A stretch of DNA of 64,000 bases, from positions 10,290,098 through 10,354,097 of the forward strand of contig NC_088643.1 in NCBI RefSeq assembly GCF_964019385.1, written 5' to 3'. Source of the stretch: Sycon ciliatum (lineage: Eukaryota > Porifera > Calcarea > Leucosolenida > Sycettidae). Positions within the stretch are counted from its first letter, which is position 1, and each line of letters starts with the position of its first letter. Made by a program: the position numbers and the translations under genes. The notes beneath the pieces were generated by a model. It had not been told where the DNA came from, made no database searches, and worked only from the letters and a program-made list of their open reading frames with translations. This document shows positions 47,101 to 57,104 of this stretch, piece after piece.

Positions 47101-50100
47101 GCTCTTGCTGCGTCAGACGCCATCAGTCAAGTGCCTTACCTGAAGACCGTTTTCTAACCCGCATTGGCAGGAGTCTACCGCCACTTTGACAACTCGCCGG
47201 TGAAGGAAGCTGGTCTGCATGCCATGCAACAGATTCTGAACGAGCCATCAATAAAGTTGAAGGAACCATCGTCTGTCCGCTGGCTGTCCCATGAAGGCTC
47301 AGTCCGGGCATTCCGGAAAAGCTTCAAGTCTGTTGTGCGGGAGCTCAGAAGACAAGCAGACGAGAAGAACGATGCAGCCGCTGCAGGATGGCTGCGGAAG
47401 GTGAAGACGTTCCGGTTCGTAGCTTCCCTTCTACTCCTTGGAGATGTTTTTCCCATACTTGCTACACTCAGCAAGACTTTCCAGCTGCGGAATCGTCAAT
47501 TTCGCAACACTGAAGCCAGCGCTGACCATTGCCGTCACCTCCCTCACGCAGCTAATTGAGAAGGATGGAGAGCAATTCGCTAAATGTGCAACTTGGTGTA
47601 CTGAGCTTGAAACTGCGGGAGTATCGTTCACCCGGTCAGACCATGACATCCAGGTCTACAAGCGAATGGTGGGCACACCATACCTGGAGGCACTCGTATC
47701 AGCATTGGAGAAGAGATTTCCCTTGCTCCCCTGTTTGTCTGCCCTTGAGGTGTTCCAGCCCAGCCGTGTTCCTGTCGCTAATACCCACGACCTTGCTGAG
47801 CATGGTTGCCAGGAGCTGACAACACTGCTGGATGCTGTCTCTGACGCAGACACGAATTTCGTGAATGCCGATGAAGCTCGCCAAGAATTTCGGCATCTGA
47901 AGTCAGCCATCAAAGTCTGTGACACTCTGCAAACCATCGACAATGCTGCGCAGTTCATGGCCACCATCCAAACCCCACGGTTCACTGAGCTGAGGAGTGA
48001 GATCCCCAACCTGCTTCGCCTTGCAGACTGGCGTCTGGCATTGCCACTGTCAAGTGTAGAGTGCGAGCGGGACTTCAGCCGGATGAAGCTCATCAAAACA
48101 CCTCTTCGGAACCGCCTGAAGAACACCAACCTCTCCCGACTCATCTGGATCTCGGTTGACGGTCCGCCCATCAGCGAGTATCCGTTCGAAGAAGCTCTGC
48201 TGCTGTGGCACCAAGTCAAGCAACGCCGGCTACGAGGAGGACAAGCAGTGCAACAGGCTCTTTTGCCCAGTGCAACTGATGCCTCTGCAGCTCTTGGTGC
48301 TGACGGTGCGACTCCTGCTGTCGATACTCCTCCTGATGCCACTGATGATGATGCTACTGCTGACCCAAGATTTGCAGCCTCTCCAATTCCTGCTGCTGCT
48401 GATTCTTTTGTTGCCGTCGTTGATGGTGCTGTTGCTGATTCACCTGCAGATGTTGTTGCTGCTCCTGCTGCTCCTCCAGATGTTGTTCCTGAAGATGATG
48501 CTCCTGCTGATGCTGTTGCTGAAAAGGGCCCTTCTGTGGTTGCCACTGTGCAGTCTGCGGGTGCTGCTCCTGCTGCTGTATGTGCGCCTCAGGCACCGAG
48601 ATCATTTCGGCAAGCCTCCATATCCTCCTTTTTCTCCAAGCCCGCTAAATGAGCGGCATACTTACCTGGTTACATCTGGCGTGGCCATACTGAATAAAAA
48701 TTCTCTCTTGTGTGATAAGCTTATTCGAGTTGATTCATAGTTCACTTTGTAGACTTTGCTGACGTTGTAGTGCTCCAATATGCTTTCTAGTTTGGCATAA
48801 TCACTTCTGTGATATCCCTACCCTCAGGCTCTGTAAAGTCCATTTCCTCTGCTTATATCTTTGCTACACTCCAGTACCAAGAAATCTGTTAAATTGATGT
48901 CGAGTGCCATATTTGGGTTGTATTTTGAAAAAAATTCCGCAGGGGGGACCCCCGGACCCCCCCCCCCCCCCCGACTCCTCATTGGACCGTAACCGGTTGG
49001 AAATTCGTCCTAGAATATACCCTGCACACGGCCAGTGAGCAGTGACATTGCTCAAGACTCACATTGTAGGCGAAGGCATGCGGAGAGTTGTCAATGATGA
49101 GGCTCTTGCTCAAGTCACGTCCGAGAATACTCAGGTCCTTGATGTAGTTACCTTGGACCTGTATGCAGTGCTCACGGAAGAGGCGATGTCTGAAACACAA
49201 CAGAAGCGACGCAGACAAGCATGGGGATCGAGAAGGGAAACGTTCAGCCACACCAGATCTCCACAGGATACACTACAGCTGCACGCAGCAAGAAATCAAA
49301 CATTCACTTATGTACAAGATCAGCCCCTAGAGCAAGCAATCTTCAAAGCAGCCGTTGCCCTATCAATTGAACACATGCAATGGAACTCCAGGGCATGCGT
49401 TTCATCAGAGTTCCACTGTGTTGTTACAGTTTTAGCTTGAAACTTTCAAGAAAACCTCCAATTTGATGGTGAAATAGGAGGAATTCAGCAGAAACCCGCC
49501 AAACCCCAGCAAAAGGAGCTGTACAGTAAGCAATCTGTCATTCTTACCTAACGAGTTGACGATATGGGTCTATCACATTTAGCAATTTGTCAGCGTATAC
49601 CTAAGCACGGAGAAGAGTAGTGCAACAGACAAACAAAACAAACAATGCAACAGAGTTACCAACTAATCAACCATTTCAAGCTCAGCCACACCGGTCCGTT
49701 AAGATAACGGATTGAGTGTCCCATGTACCATACTTGACAGAAAAGATAATTGATCAGCAATTTTGGGCTCGGATGGAGAGCCAAGGATAAATTTATAGAG
49801 AAAAAAAAAGGACCAACGAGCTATATGTTGCGCAGTTATCTGTAGAACGTCAGTACTGTCGGTCAGTGTCGTGCAATGTTATCACATGAGTTGATTGTTT
49901 AGTAACTGGTGGTGTTAGTGGACATTATAGCATAACTTGTAGTTCCTTGCTCCATTTTCCTTCCTCTAGATCAGCAATTTTATAATAATTAACTTCAATG
50001 GCAAACTATGTTGCAAAGCAGAGGGCTCGACGACAAGAATCATACTCGTTTCCGCTCCAACTCACCCTTCTAGATGCAGTAAATAAGATCACTTCATAGT

Positions 50101-51758
50101 ACTGTGAGACGTGCTCGAGGAATTCTCTAAAGAACGGACGCGTTCTGACATAAACCTGGCCAACAGAACACACAGAACACAAACACAATCAAGGTCGGAA
50201 AGCTTCAATCTTCAACCGTACATGCACCACAACACAAACATGATGCAGTGGAGCCATAGACAATACCACCACGGCTGACTGCTCAATTGTGCAGGGCAGA
50301 CACAGGGTATTCATTCCAGACAACAACTCATCCAAGAGTCATTATGACAGCAACACCCCCCCCCCCCCCCCCCCCCCCCGACAAGACACACCATGCAACA
50401 AGAGAGCAGACAGGAACGCAGCATCACAGCATGATTCGCGAGCAGAGCAACCACCCACCTTGTGTAGCGTGTCCGCGACAAGAACGGGAAACGAAAAGGA
50501 CGCGTCCTGCAACTCGTCCACAGTGCAATGAACTAACGTTTCATCCTGCGTCAAGAAATCAACATAACAGGGAGGATGCAACTGTCAGAATATGCACGCA
50601 GGACAGGTAGTAGCAGAGGCATACCACAAAGTACACTGATGTTCAAAGCCCTCCCCCCCCCCCCCCCCGGTGCTATTTCTTGTGAATGGAGTGTAGTAAT
50701 ACAGAAACCGTCTTCAACAGTGCATGCCAAGTACACTGTATGCATATCCCTATTTGGGGGGGGGGGGGGTAAATCCCACAAGTCAGCAGAACTCGGATCT
50801 ACACACAGAACTGATCATGAACGAAGCCGGCACGAACATAACAGTGTACACAATATGATTGTGATAAAAAGAAGAAGCAGTAAAGCTCTCTAGAGCCGCG
50901 ACCAACACCCATAAACTCACCAAGTCTAACACTAGCGAATACTCATACTTGCAGCTGCGTGTCTTTAGTGGCAGTGCTGCATGAGACAGTACAGGGGAAA
51001 CACAGACAGCAACATCAAAGTCAGTGACCAGAGACATACCAAATGCAACGCTGCTCCAAACTCCTGTTTTCTTCATTTCAGTTCAAGTACGCTTCGCATC
51101 GGCTTACCTTTGCGACTTCACACCCATCGTGAACGTTTCCAGATCCCGAAGGTTTCCCAGCTAATAAAGTGTCGACACAGTACCTATAGGACTTGGGTAT
51201 ACAGAGACCTGGATAGATGACTTACCTGGCTGACGGTACAGAAAATCCTCAGGAATAGGAGGTGCATACTTGATGAAGTAGTACCTGAGAAGATATCGAC
51301 AAAAGAAGGCAAGAAAACACGGCGTGATGGTAAGCAAAGCGCATGCGCACGTGCATTAGATGCTGATGCCCGCACAGGAACAATCACTCAATCAGTGGAG
51401 GAAAGGAAGGAATCTGCGTGAATTGGTTACTAAGAGAAGGGGAGTGTGCATGCAGCATATGCCTGCTATGCAAAGGACTGTTCTAGTACAGTTCAAGATG
51501 CACATGCACAAACACATGCACATACACACACACACACAACCAGCAACCTAGTGCACTCACGGGTCGATCCCCATCTGCATTGGCATTTCCTCCTCATCTC
51601 CTTCATCGTCCTCCGCTATGCCACTATCCGTTTCCTCCACGTCATCTGGTCAGTGCCAACAAGAGAAACAACATCATTCAGTCACAAGTAAGCTGCATGG
51701 TCACCAGCAACAAAACGCTAGGTAACAAGCGGAGTGATTGATAGTATGGCGTCAAAGT

Positions 51759-51814
<56 letters not shown>

Positions 51815-54800
51815 TACTTGCTGTACTTGCTCACTGCCAAAACTGGTCACGTGGGTCTCCCCGGGAGAGGGGAGAGAGACTCAAAAGGAATCTTGGAAAG
51901 ATGACTCAATTGGCCATTGAACCACCCAACGGCCGACACCCCCTGAAATCCCCAAACTAGGGTGGACTTGAAATGATCCCACTTATGGGCTCACCACACC
52001 TCAGTAAGTGGGTGAGGACAAGGTGCAGAAAAAAGGATTGACGGCATCAGGGTATCCGTCCTGGGATCCAACTGCAGGTACCCCTGCCCCCAGTGAAGGT
52101 AATACTTGGTACAAGTGTGGGTGGCTAAATCAGAGTGCACACACACACACACACACACACACCGTGTACCATATACAGTCGTCCCTCTCTAATCCGGCAC
52201 TTGATTATCCGGAACCCTTGCCAACCGGCGCACTTTCTGACGAAACCGATTTTTTTCGTTCGATTCCTACATCTTAATCCGGCACTTGAATTCCGCCTCC
52301 GGCAGTGACTTTTTGAAACGAATCGCTCAAACTGCACGTAGTTTGATTTCATAATCCGGTGGTCGTAAATCGCGTACCGTACAGGTGCACTCCTTGCTAG
52401 GCCTGCAGGCCAAGCTAGGCCAGTCTGGTCAGTGCCGCGCGCGCGGGGCCACTTCAGAGTTCAGTTCAGTTGACTGGAGTTGCGGTGCCACAATCACTGC
52501 TGCAGACCTGACTGCTATATTTTCACAATTCGCTGACAGCAAGGAGTAGTGTGCTGCCAATTTTCAGGTGTGTGTGTGTGTGTGCGTGTGTGTGCAAGAG
52601 TACATGTGAACATGACTGTTCTCTGTTTTACTTTATCACTTTTTCACTGTGTATATTCCTGGAGAACAGTTGAGAATATAAAGCCGTGCACCAAATACTT
52701 GGGTTGACACGGAAAAATCCTGCGTGTTGACGTATGATACATGCATGCAATTGGGTAGGGCCGGGTCAGAGGGCAGGATTTCTTAATCCAGCACCCTCGT
52801 TAATCCAGCAGAAAACGCCGTAGCAAAAGGTGCCGGATTAGAGAGGGACTACTGTACGCCCGTCGCAAGAAAAAGCACACAAATCTGCAAATGCACTGGA
52901 TGTGCACCCACAGATTTTCTCTTATAGCAACGACAGCGGATCTGAACCTGAATGAAACAGATCAAGACTAGTGCCAGATAACTATCTACACGTACACACG
53001 TACACACATAATGTACACACGCACACGCGCGTTTGGCACTCACAGGACACTGCCGACGCGATCTGAGGGTCTGTGGTGACTTCTTCCGTGGCTGTTGTGA
53101 CAGCCTCCGTGCAGGCGACACCATTGCGCAGTTTATCCGGCCCGTCGATGGCAGGCCCGAACATGGACAGCACCGGGGAAAAGATTGTGCTGAGAATTCT
53201 GCAAGGGAGTTGAGTAGGCAACAAAGAGAGAGCAGAACAATGGATGAGCACAGGGGAAGCTCAGCATCTTTAGGGAAATAGTATTCTATTATTTCTTTTG
53301 ATAACCGCAATCAATAATAACAAGCTGAATCGACATTTGTGTACACTTTATTCATGCAGCGTAAAACGGTGGAGACAATGTGCAATAAAACGATGAAAAT
53401 AGGAAGAATTATTGTCTCCTCGCCGTTTGTTATAATCTTTCTTTTCTTTTTTACATCGGAAGCTCAAAATTGCAGCTGCACAAATAAAAGAGGCCGATGA
53501 GAGTACCGTACTCCATGCGCAATAACCTCGAAAAAAATGACTCAAACATGAAGGGGGGGGGGGGCGCAATTTATAATCAAGTGCAACTTTCATCTGGGAA
53601 ATACGATACAGGTACCGTATTTCCCCGATTATAAGTCACACTTGATTATAAGTCGCAGCTCATTCTCACGTCCGAACCAAATCGTCTCAATGCATTCACA
53701 TCAGTAAGAAGTCACACTCGATCGTAAGTCGCACCCCCTTCTTTGCCCTTGAAGTTTAGTGTAAAAAATGTGCAACTTACAATCGGGGAAATACGGTAGA
53801 TACCTTATTTTTAGGATACATGCAGCTAGCAAAGGAAAACACCAGAAGAATGTTTTAGCTGTCTTGAGTTGTACGGTGATGATGTATTTTCTGTTTTGGC
53901 TCGTGGTATATATAAGTTGCACTGGGCTGTTTGTAGAGACATTGTATATTCGTAAATTGTCCCCTGAGTTATGTGTTCAGAAGGGAAAGGTGCTGTCTCT
54001 TCGGTTGTTTGGCGTTTATCCCCGTGTTAGTGCTAAGAATACTGTTTTCTCTTTGATACGTTCGATGTGTTAGTGCTATTTTTCATCTTCGTGTTGTATT
54101 TGACCCACTGCGTGCGCTGGTTGCACTAAACCGTTCACACTCATTTGCAGCGTGATGGTTTATGTTAGTGGTGTGCACGGGTAGTCGGGTACCCGTGCTA
54201 CCTGTGAGGACCTCGGGTAGACGGGTACCGAATCGTACCCGAAAACCCGAAGTCGCGGATGACATCATGTAGAAAGAGTTACAGAGAGGTCTACCATGGT
54301 CTACAGTGCACGTGTACAAATATGTCACGCTTGTCTACCCAGTATGTAAGGGAAGGGGCCGGTGTGCATTGTGGTCTTACCATGGAAACATTACCCGATC
54401 GGGTACCCGTGCTACCCGTGGAAAACTACCCGGAACCGATACCCGAAGAAAATGCTACCCGACTCAGCTCTAGTTTATGTCCTTCAATTATTTTGCCTAT
54501 AATTGCTGTTTTAGCCATTTTGCTGTATTCCCTGCATAAGCCCATGATGAGAAGGGAACGAAAATGTTTGGTTCGGAAAATCTTCGATTTGTTCTTCTAC
54601 ACTAGTGAGGAACAGTGTATAATTTAGATGCATGACTATTGTACTATTCTAAGAATATTTCAGTGCCAGTGTATACCATCAATCGATGGGATCACGCATG
54701 GGGTGAAACGAAACGGTGTGACCTACCCCTTGTCCTCGGGTGCTGCTCCGGACGGACAACTCGACTCGACATCATCATCATCATCGTCAACTGGCGCTGT

Positions 54801-57104
54801 CGTGGCAACAGCCGAGGTGGCAACAGCCGAGGTGGCCGCTATTGCAATACTTGGCTCTGCTGCTGTTGTAAGCTGCGATCTGGCTGTTGCTGGACGAGCA
54901 GGCGATGAGGTGATCAGGTCGGCGACATGCGCCACAGCACCACGCTTCTTTGCACGGTTGGCAACGAATGCAGGACAACAGACAAATACGGAAACACACA
55001 ATGAAGCACTGATATGACCCACGGAAGGGTGTACATGTGTGTGTGTGTGTGGTGTGTGTGTGGTGTGTATGTATGTATGTATGTATGTATGTATGTATGT
55101 ATGTATGTATGTATGTATGTATGTATGTATGTATGTATGTATTGAGTATGCAAGGCACATTAAAATCTTTTTCAGTTGAGGTTGATTTGCAAAGCATTGC
55201 ACTGAGTGACCGTGATCGCTATCTGAACTAATACCTGTCATCCTATGCATGCAGATGCAGAGGCGCATACATGATGATATGGCGCAATCCACTACCACCC
55301 AGGCCACAGAAATCCATAGAGCGCACCCAGGGAATGCTCACTAGTGCGTAGTGGCAGTGGTGTGCACCTAAAACCTAAAGTGAGTCACAGATAGGGTTGG
55401 GGACTATGGGGGGTGTCTGGGGGAATTGGCCACCATAGTATCATAGCGTCACGCATCAGCAGGCAAGGACACAAAGGGGAACACAACCCTACACAACAGT
55501 CGACACCATCACACAACACACAACACGCACAACTACACAGAGTGACAGAGCAATGAATTTGTGTGTCTGCACAAATACAATGAGTGCCACATATCCCTAT
55601 GCCAATAATTATTATGATCGTAATTTGTATGACTGTGCTGGTATGTGGTGTGAGGGAAGGGAAACACCACTGGCATCAAGCACTACTACTGACTAGCTAG
55701 CTATCTACAACCAGCGTCAACACGTACTACTAATATTACTAGTGCCCAGTGGATGGCAACACACTCCAGCTCTGCGCCTGTACTTACTCACTCAAGAGCA
55801 CCTCTTAGCCATCCACCAAACAAAGTAAGTTTGAAATGACATGTACACTTGCAAACGCATGAGGTATACTTACGGGTTTGCGACGAGGACGATTTCCAGT
55901 CCGCTTCCGTTTGGCTGAAGGAGCGGTATCATCAGAATCTTCGCCCTCTGAGCGCTGCAAGTGCAATACAAGGACAAAAGCGATCGAAAGCCAGGTAATG
56001 TGGAAATTGTACAACTAACGACTTACTTACTATAATTATTACAGCCACCAATGTTACGCTGGCATGGCATACACGTGGCGACTGTTGTACAGACTGTGCA
56101 TGAAAAATTTAGCACACGAAAACCAGCTAGCACTGCACTGTAGTAGGAGCTGACAAACGACGACAACCAAAGTAACAGAATTAGTGATAGCCATGCATGT
56201 ACAGAGCATGTACATAATTATTTACTAACACGGTGGCGGAAAAGGAGGCGAAGTGCAACAGAACAACAGCGTGACGGTTGTTGAAAAGACCTCACGCAAA
56301 ATCACCCTCACTGCACAAGGCTGCCAAGAAAATGACACTGCCCTGCCTTTGAAGGGAATCGGAAACAATCCATGAAGAGCCGCAAAACAGCTGGATTCCA
56401 GCATCAGGTACGCCGCACATTCGTCTACGGTCGACACATGCACAAATTACTTGAACAATGCTACTCCGAATGAAAATCAAATGAGCTTCCCGCCATTGCA
56501 GACAGGAGCCGCTTCGAAAATTTGAAAGACCAAAACCACGCTTGTTGTGGTTCTTCCACACTGGGTGGCAACAGGTCTATTTGCAAGGCAGAGATGCATA
56601 GAGCAGCCCCCCACCGAGGAGGAATCTCACTTTACTAGTAAGTAATTGCGGAGTCCAAAAATTAGGCCATGGGGAGCAACGGTTCGCACCAACTCTCGGC
56701 TTCCAATCAGATATGCGTACAAAATCTGCCACCTCACAAGACACTACGAAAATATACCGTAGCATTGCAAAACTTTACCTCTTCACGACCATCAGCCTCG
56801 CCAGGTCCGCCTGGACTGGCCCACAGCATTCTCTTCATCCAGGTAGGCAACCAATGGTGCAGCTACGACAAAAGACAACAAGAGTAGCTTCAGGGATGGA
56901 CACACTCCCGAATACTAGCAGTCCAATGGTCTCAGCCACGTCCTCCTGATGACAACACACCTTATACTGATCGGATGAATTCTCAGCACACGAGGACAAC
57001 TGACAATCCACTGAGTCCACCTCATTGGGCAGTCGTTGGGAGTTCACAACAACAGCAGGGCCAGTGCAGTTCTTTCTCTTTCGCTTGGGCTGTAGGGGCT
57101 GCAT
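43145..57104 (-). CDS. CTDSPL2: CTDSPL2-like phosphatase (HAD/FCP1 family), multi-exon
   Basis: Exons in transcript order: 57104-56961 (tentative start), 55954-55874, 54947-54727, 53198-53044, 51645-51561, 51284-51226, 50976-50921, 50545-50459, 50155-50066, 49600-49548, 49189-49063, 44147-44049, 43210-43145. Every junction keeps phase. The protein has a basic and acidic disordered N-terminus, an [13 protein letters not shown] motif, an acidic block leading into [10 protein letters not shown], then the FCP1/SCP phosphatase domain with the catalytic DLDET (the intron falls between DL and DET), [50 protein letters not shown] and C-terminal [10 protein letters not shown]. These match vertebrate CTDSPL2 segment by segment. 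Family members dephosphorylate phosphoserine on the RNA polymerase II CTD and on SMADs; nuclear action is inferred from the basic N-terminus. A hAT transposon occupies the intron between exons 49189-49063 and 44147-44049. Confidence 0.92.
43314..43626. mobile_element. TIR element (313 bp) in a CTDSPL2-like intron
   Basis: Inverted ends of about 34 bp: GGGTGTGTTCGATTGGTAGG ... CCTACCAATCAAACATGCCC-C. The inner part of the repeats contains GATCGGGATCCAGATC and its inverse. Target duplication not clear. Non-coding. Confidence 0.75.
44384..44514. mobile_element. Short hairpin element
   Basis: Inverted arms of about 25 bp, GATTTGTCCGAGAGTTTTTA ... AAAAGTCTCTCGGACAAATT. It may be a small MITE. Confidence 0.5.
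45485..49024 (+). mobile_element. 3.5-kb hAT-superfamily transposon with 5-bp target duplication
   Basis: It begins CAGGGAATTTTCTAG and ends CTAGAATATACCCTG, flanked by CACAC on both sides (45480-45484, 49025-49029). Three ACCGGTTG-type subterminal repeats lie in the left arm and one in the right. It carries a transposase gene on the plus strand, opposite to the host phosphatase gene. A 272-bp derivative with the same ends, also flanked by a 5-bp duplication, is at 28868-29139. A 16-nt C run (48957-48972) lies in the right arm. Few differences between the copies suggest recent activity. Confidence 0.95.
46096..48652 (+). pseudogene. hAT transposase gene, near-complete but interrupted
   Basis: The first ATG is 46096. 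An acidic N-terminus with the NLS-like PPAKRLRL leads into a zinc-finger region ([20 protein letters not shown] ... HLKSKMH). The catalytic part has [20 protein letters not shown] (first D), [20 protein letters not shown] (second D) and the hAT dimerisation block [20 protein letters not shown]. The sequence resembles ZNF862/KIAA-type hAT proteins. An in-frame TAA at 47155 follows PYLKTVF, and the same frame reopens at once ([20 protein letters not shown]). Around 47480-47490 the homology moves to another frame ([20 protein letters not shown]), an apparent 1-nt insertion or 2-nt deletion. The C-terminal tail is Ala/Asp-rich and ends [13 protein letters not shown], a canonical PCNA-binding motif. 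Spliced introns at the breaks are possible but no good sites are seen. Confidence 0.88.
49063..49600 (-). CDS. CTDSPL2: CTDSPL2-like gene, HAD motif III exons
   Basis: A 53-nt exon (49600-49548) reads [17 protein letters not shown] and ends in phase 2, completing the Arg of [20 protein letters not shown] in exon 49189-49063. That exon continues [24 protein letters not shown]. The conserved Lys of IKDL and the DN of IIDNSP are the HAD motif III/IV residues. Its donor GTGAGT (49057-49062) is 33 bp from the end of the hAT transposon at 49024. Confidence 0.93.
49768..49970. mobile_element. TIR-like element related to 15320-15475
   Basis: Ends GGATAAATTTATAG...GGACCAACGAGCTATA and TAGCATAACTTGTAGTTCCT-TGCTCC are loosely inverted. 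The interior shares TGATTGTTTAGTAACTGGTG with the other copies. It sits in an intron of the CTDSPL2-like gene. Confidence 0.6.
50066..50976 (-). CDS. CTDSPL2: CTDSPL2-like gene, catalytic exons
   Basis: Exon 50976-50921 gives [18 protein letters not shown]. Exon 50545-50459 gives [20 protein letters not shown]. Exon 50155-50066 gives [30 protein letters not shown]. Together they supply HAD motif I (DxDxT, LDLDETL: first Asp nucleophile, second Asp general acid) and the S/T of motif II in LFTAS. All junctions are phase 0 or compatible. Donor GTGGGT at 50458 is weaker than the others. Long C and G runs (50356-50379, 50653-50668, 50756-50769) lie within the introns here. Confidence 0.93.
50356..50379. 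repeat. Poly(C) tract, 24 nt
   Basis: Longest homopolymer in the window. Intronic; length may be an assembly estimate. Confidence 0.95.
51226..53198 (-). CDS. CTDSPL2: CTDSPL2-like gene, linker exons before the phosphatase domain
   Basis: Exon 53198-53044 encodes [20 protein letters not shown], matching LLGTIFSPVFNFFSPA of CTDSPL2. Exon 51645-51561 is acidic ([20 protein letters not shown]). Exon 51284-51226 completes [20 protein letters not shown], matching [20 protein letters not shown]. A TA-flanked 679-bp element (52176-52854) is in the first of the two introns. Confidence 0.88.
51763..51811. repeat. (CA)n microsatellite
   Basis: Pure CA repeat of about 24 units in a CTDSPL2-like intron. 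A shorter CA run is at 52138-52162, directly before the TA-flanked element. Confidence 0.95.
52176..52854. mobile_element. TA-flanked pogo/mariner-type element (679 bp)
   Basis: Starts CAGTCGTCCCTCTCTAATCC and ends with its near inverse (TGCCGGATTAGAGAGGGACT-ACTG), with TA on both sides. Internal copies of AATCCGGCAC occur near the left end. The terminal type resembles pogo/Tigger elements. No transposase. Confidence 0.85.
53615..53796. mobile_element. TA-flanked MITE of the CCGTATTTCCCCGATTATAA family, copy 2
   Basis: Ends CCGTATTTCCCCGATTATAA / TTACAATCGGGGAAATACGG with TA on both sides. It is an inverted relative of 27278-27456. A partial third piece (AATTTATAATCAAGTGCAAC...GGGAAATACG) is directly to the left at 53565-53605. 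Confidence 0.85.
54166..54472. mobile_element. Non-autonomous hAT element (307 bp)
   Basis: Starts TAGTGGTGTGCACGGGTAGT and ends with the loose inverse ...CGACTCAGCTCTA. Perfect 8-bp duplication GTTTATGT (54158-54165, 54473-54480). Repeated CGGGTACCCGTGCTACC motifs inside. It is in an intron of the CTDSPL2-like gene. Confidence 0.9.
54727..57104 (-). CDS. CTDSPL2: CTDSPL2-like gene, N-terminal disordered exons
   Basis: Exon 57104-56961 reads [20 protein letters not shown] and on to ...NSSDQYK before GTGTGT; its ATG has no upstream evidence, so it is provisional. Exon 55954-55874 reads [27 protein letters not shown] (acidic then nuclear-localisation-like) before GTAAGT. Exon 54947-54727 reads [20 protein letters not shown] and on through an alanine-rich stretch to six aspartates coded by a GAT/GAC run. 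Vertebrate CTDSPL2 also begins with alternating basic and acidic low-complexity sequence. Additional short exons may be missed here. Confidence 0.6.
55034..55142. repeat. (GT)n and (ATGT)n microsatellite
   Basis: A GT-rich stretch then about 19 uninterrupted ATGT units (55067-55142). Repeat-derived frames are not genes. Confidence 0.97.
55143..55873. other. Intronic stretch, nothing recognised
   Basis: Between CTDSPL2-like exons 55954-55874 and 54947-54727. No repeat family or domain identified. Confidence 0.5.

Noticed and set aside
47656-48546. 296-residue minus-strand frame
   Set aside because: It is the antisense shadow of the Ala/Asp-rich transposase tail; a Leu-rich forward frame at 48156-48740 is likewise a shadow.
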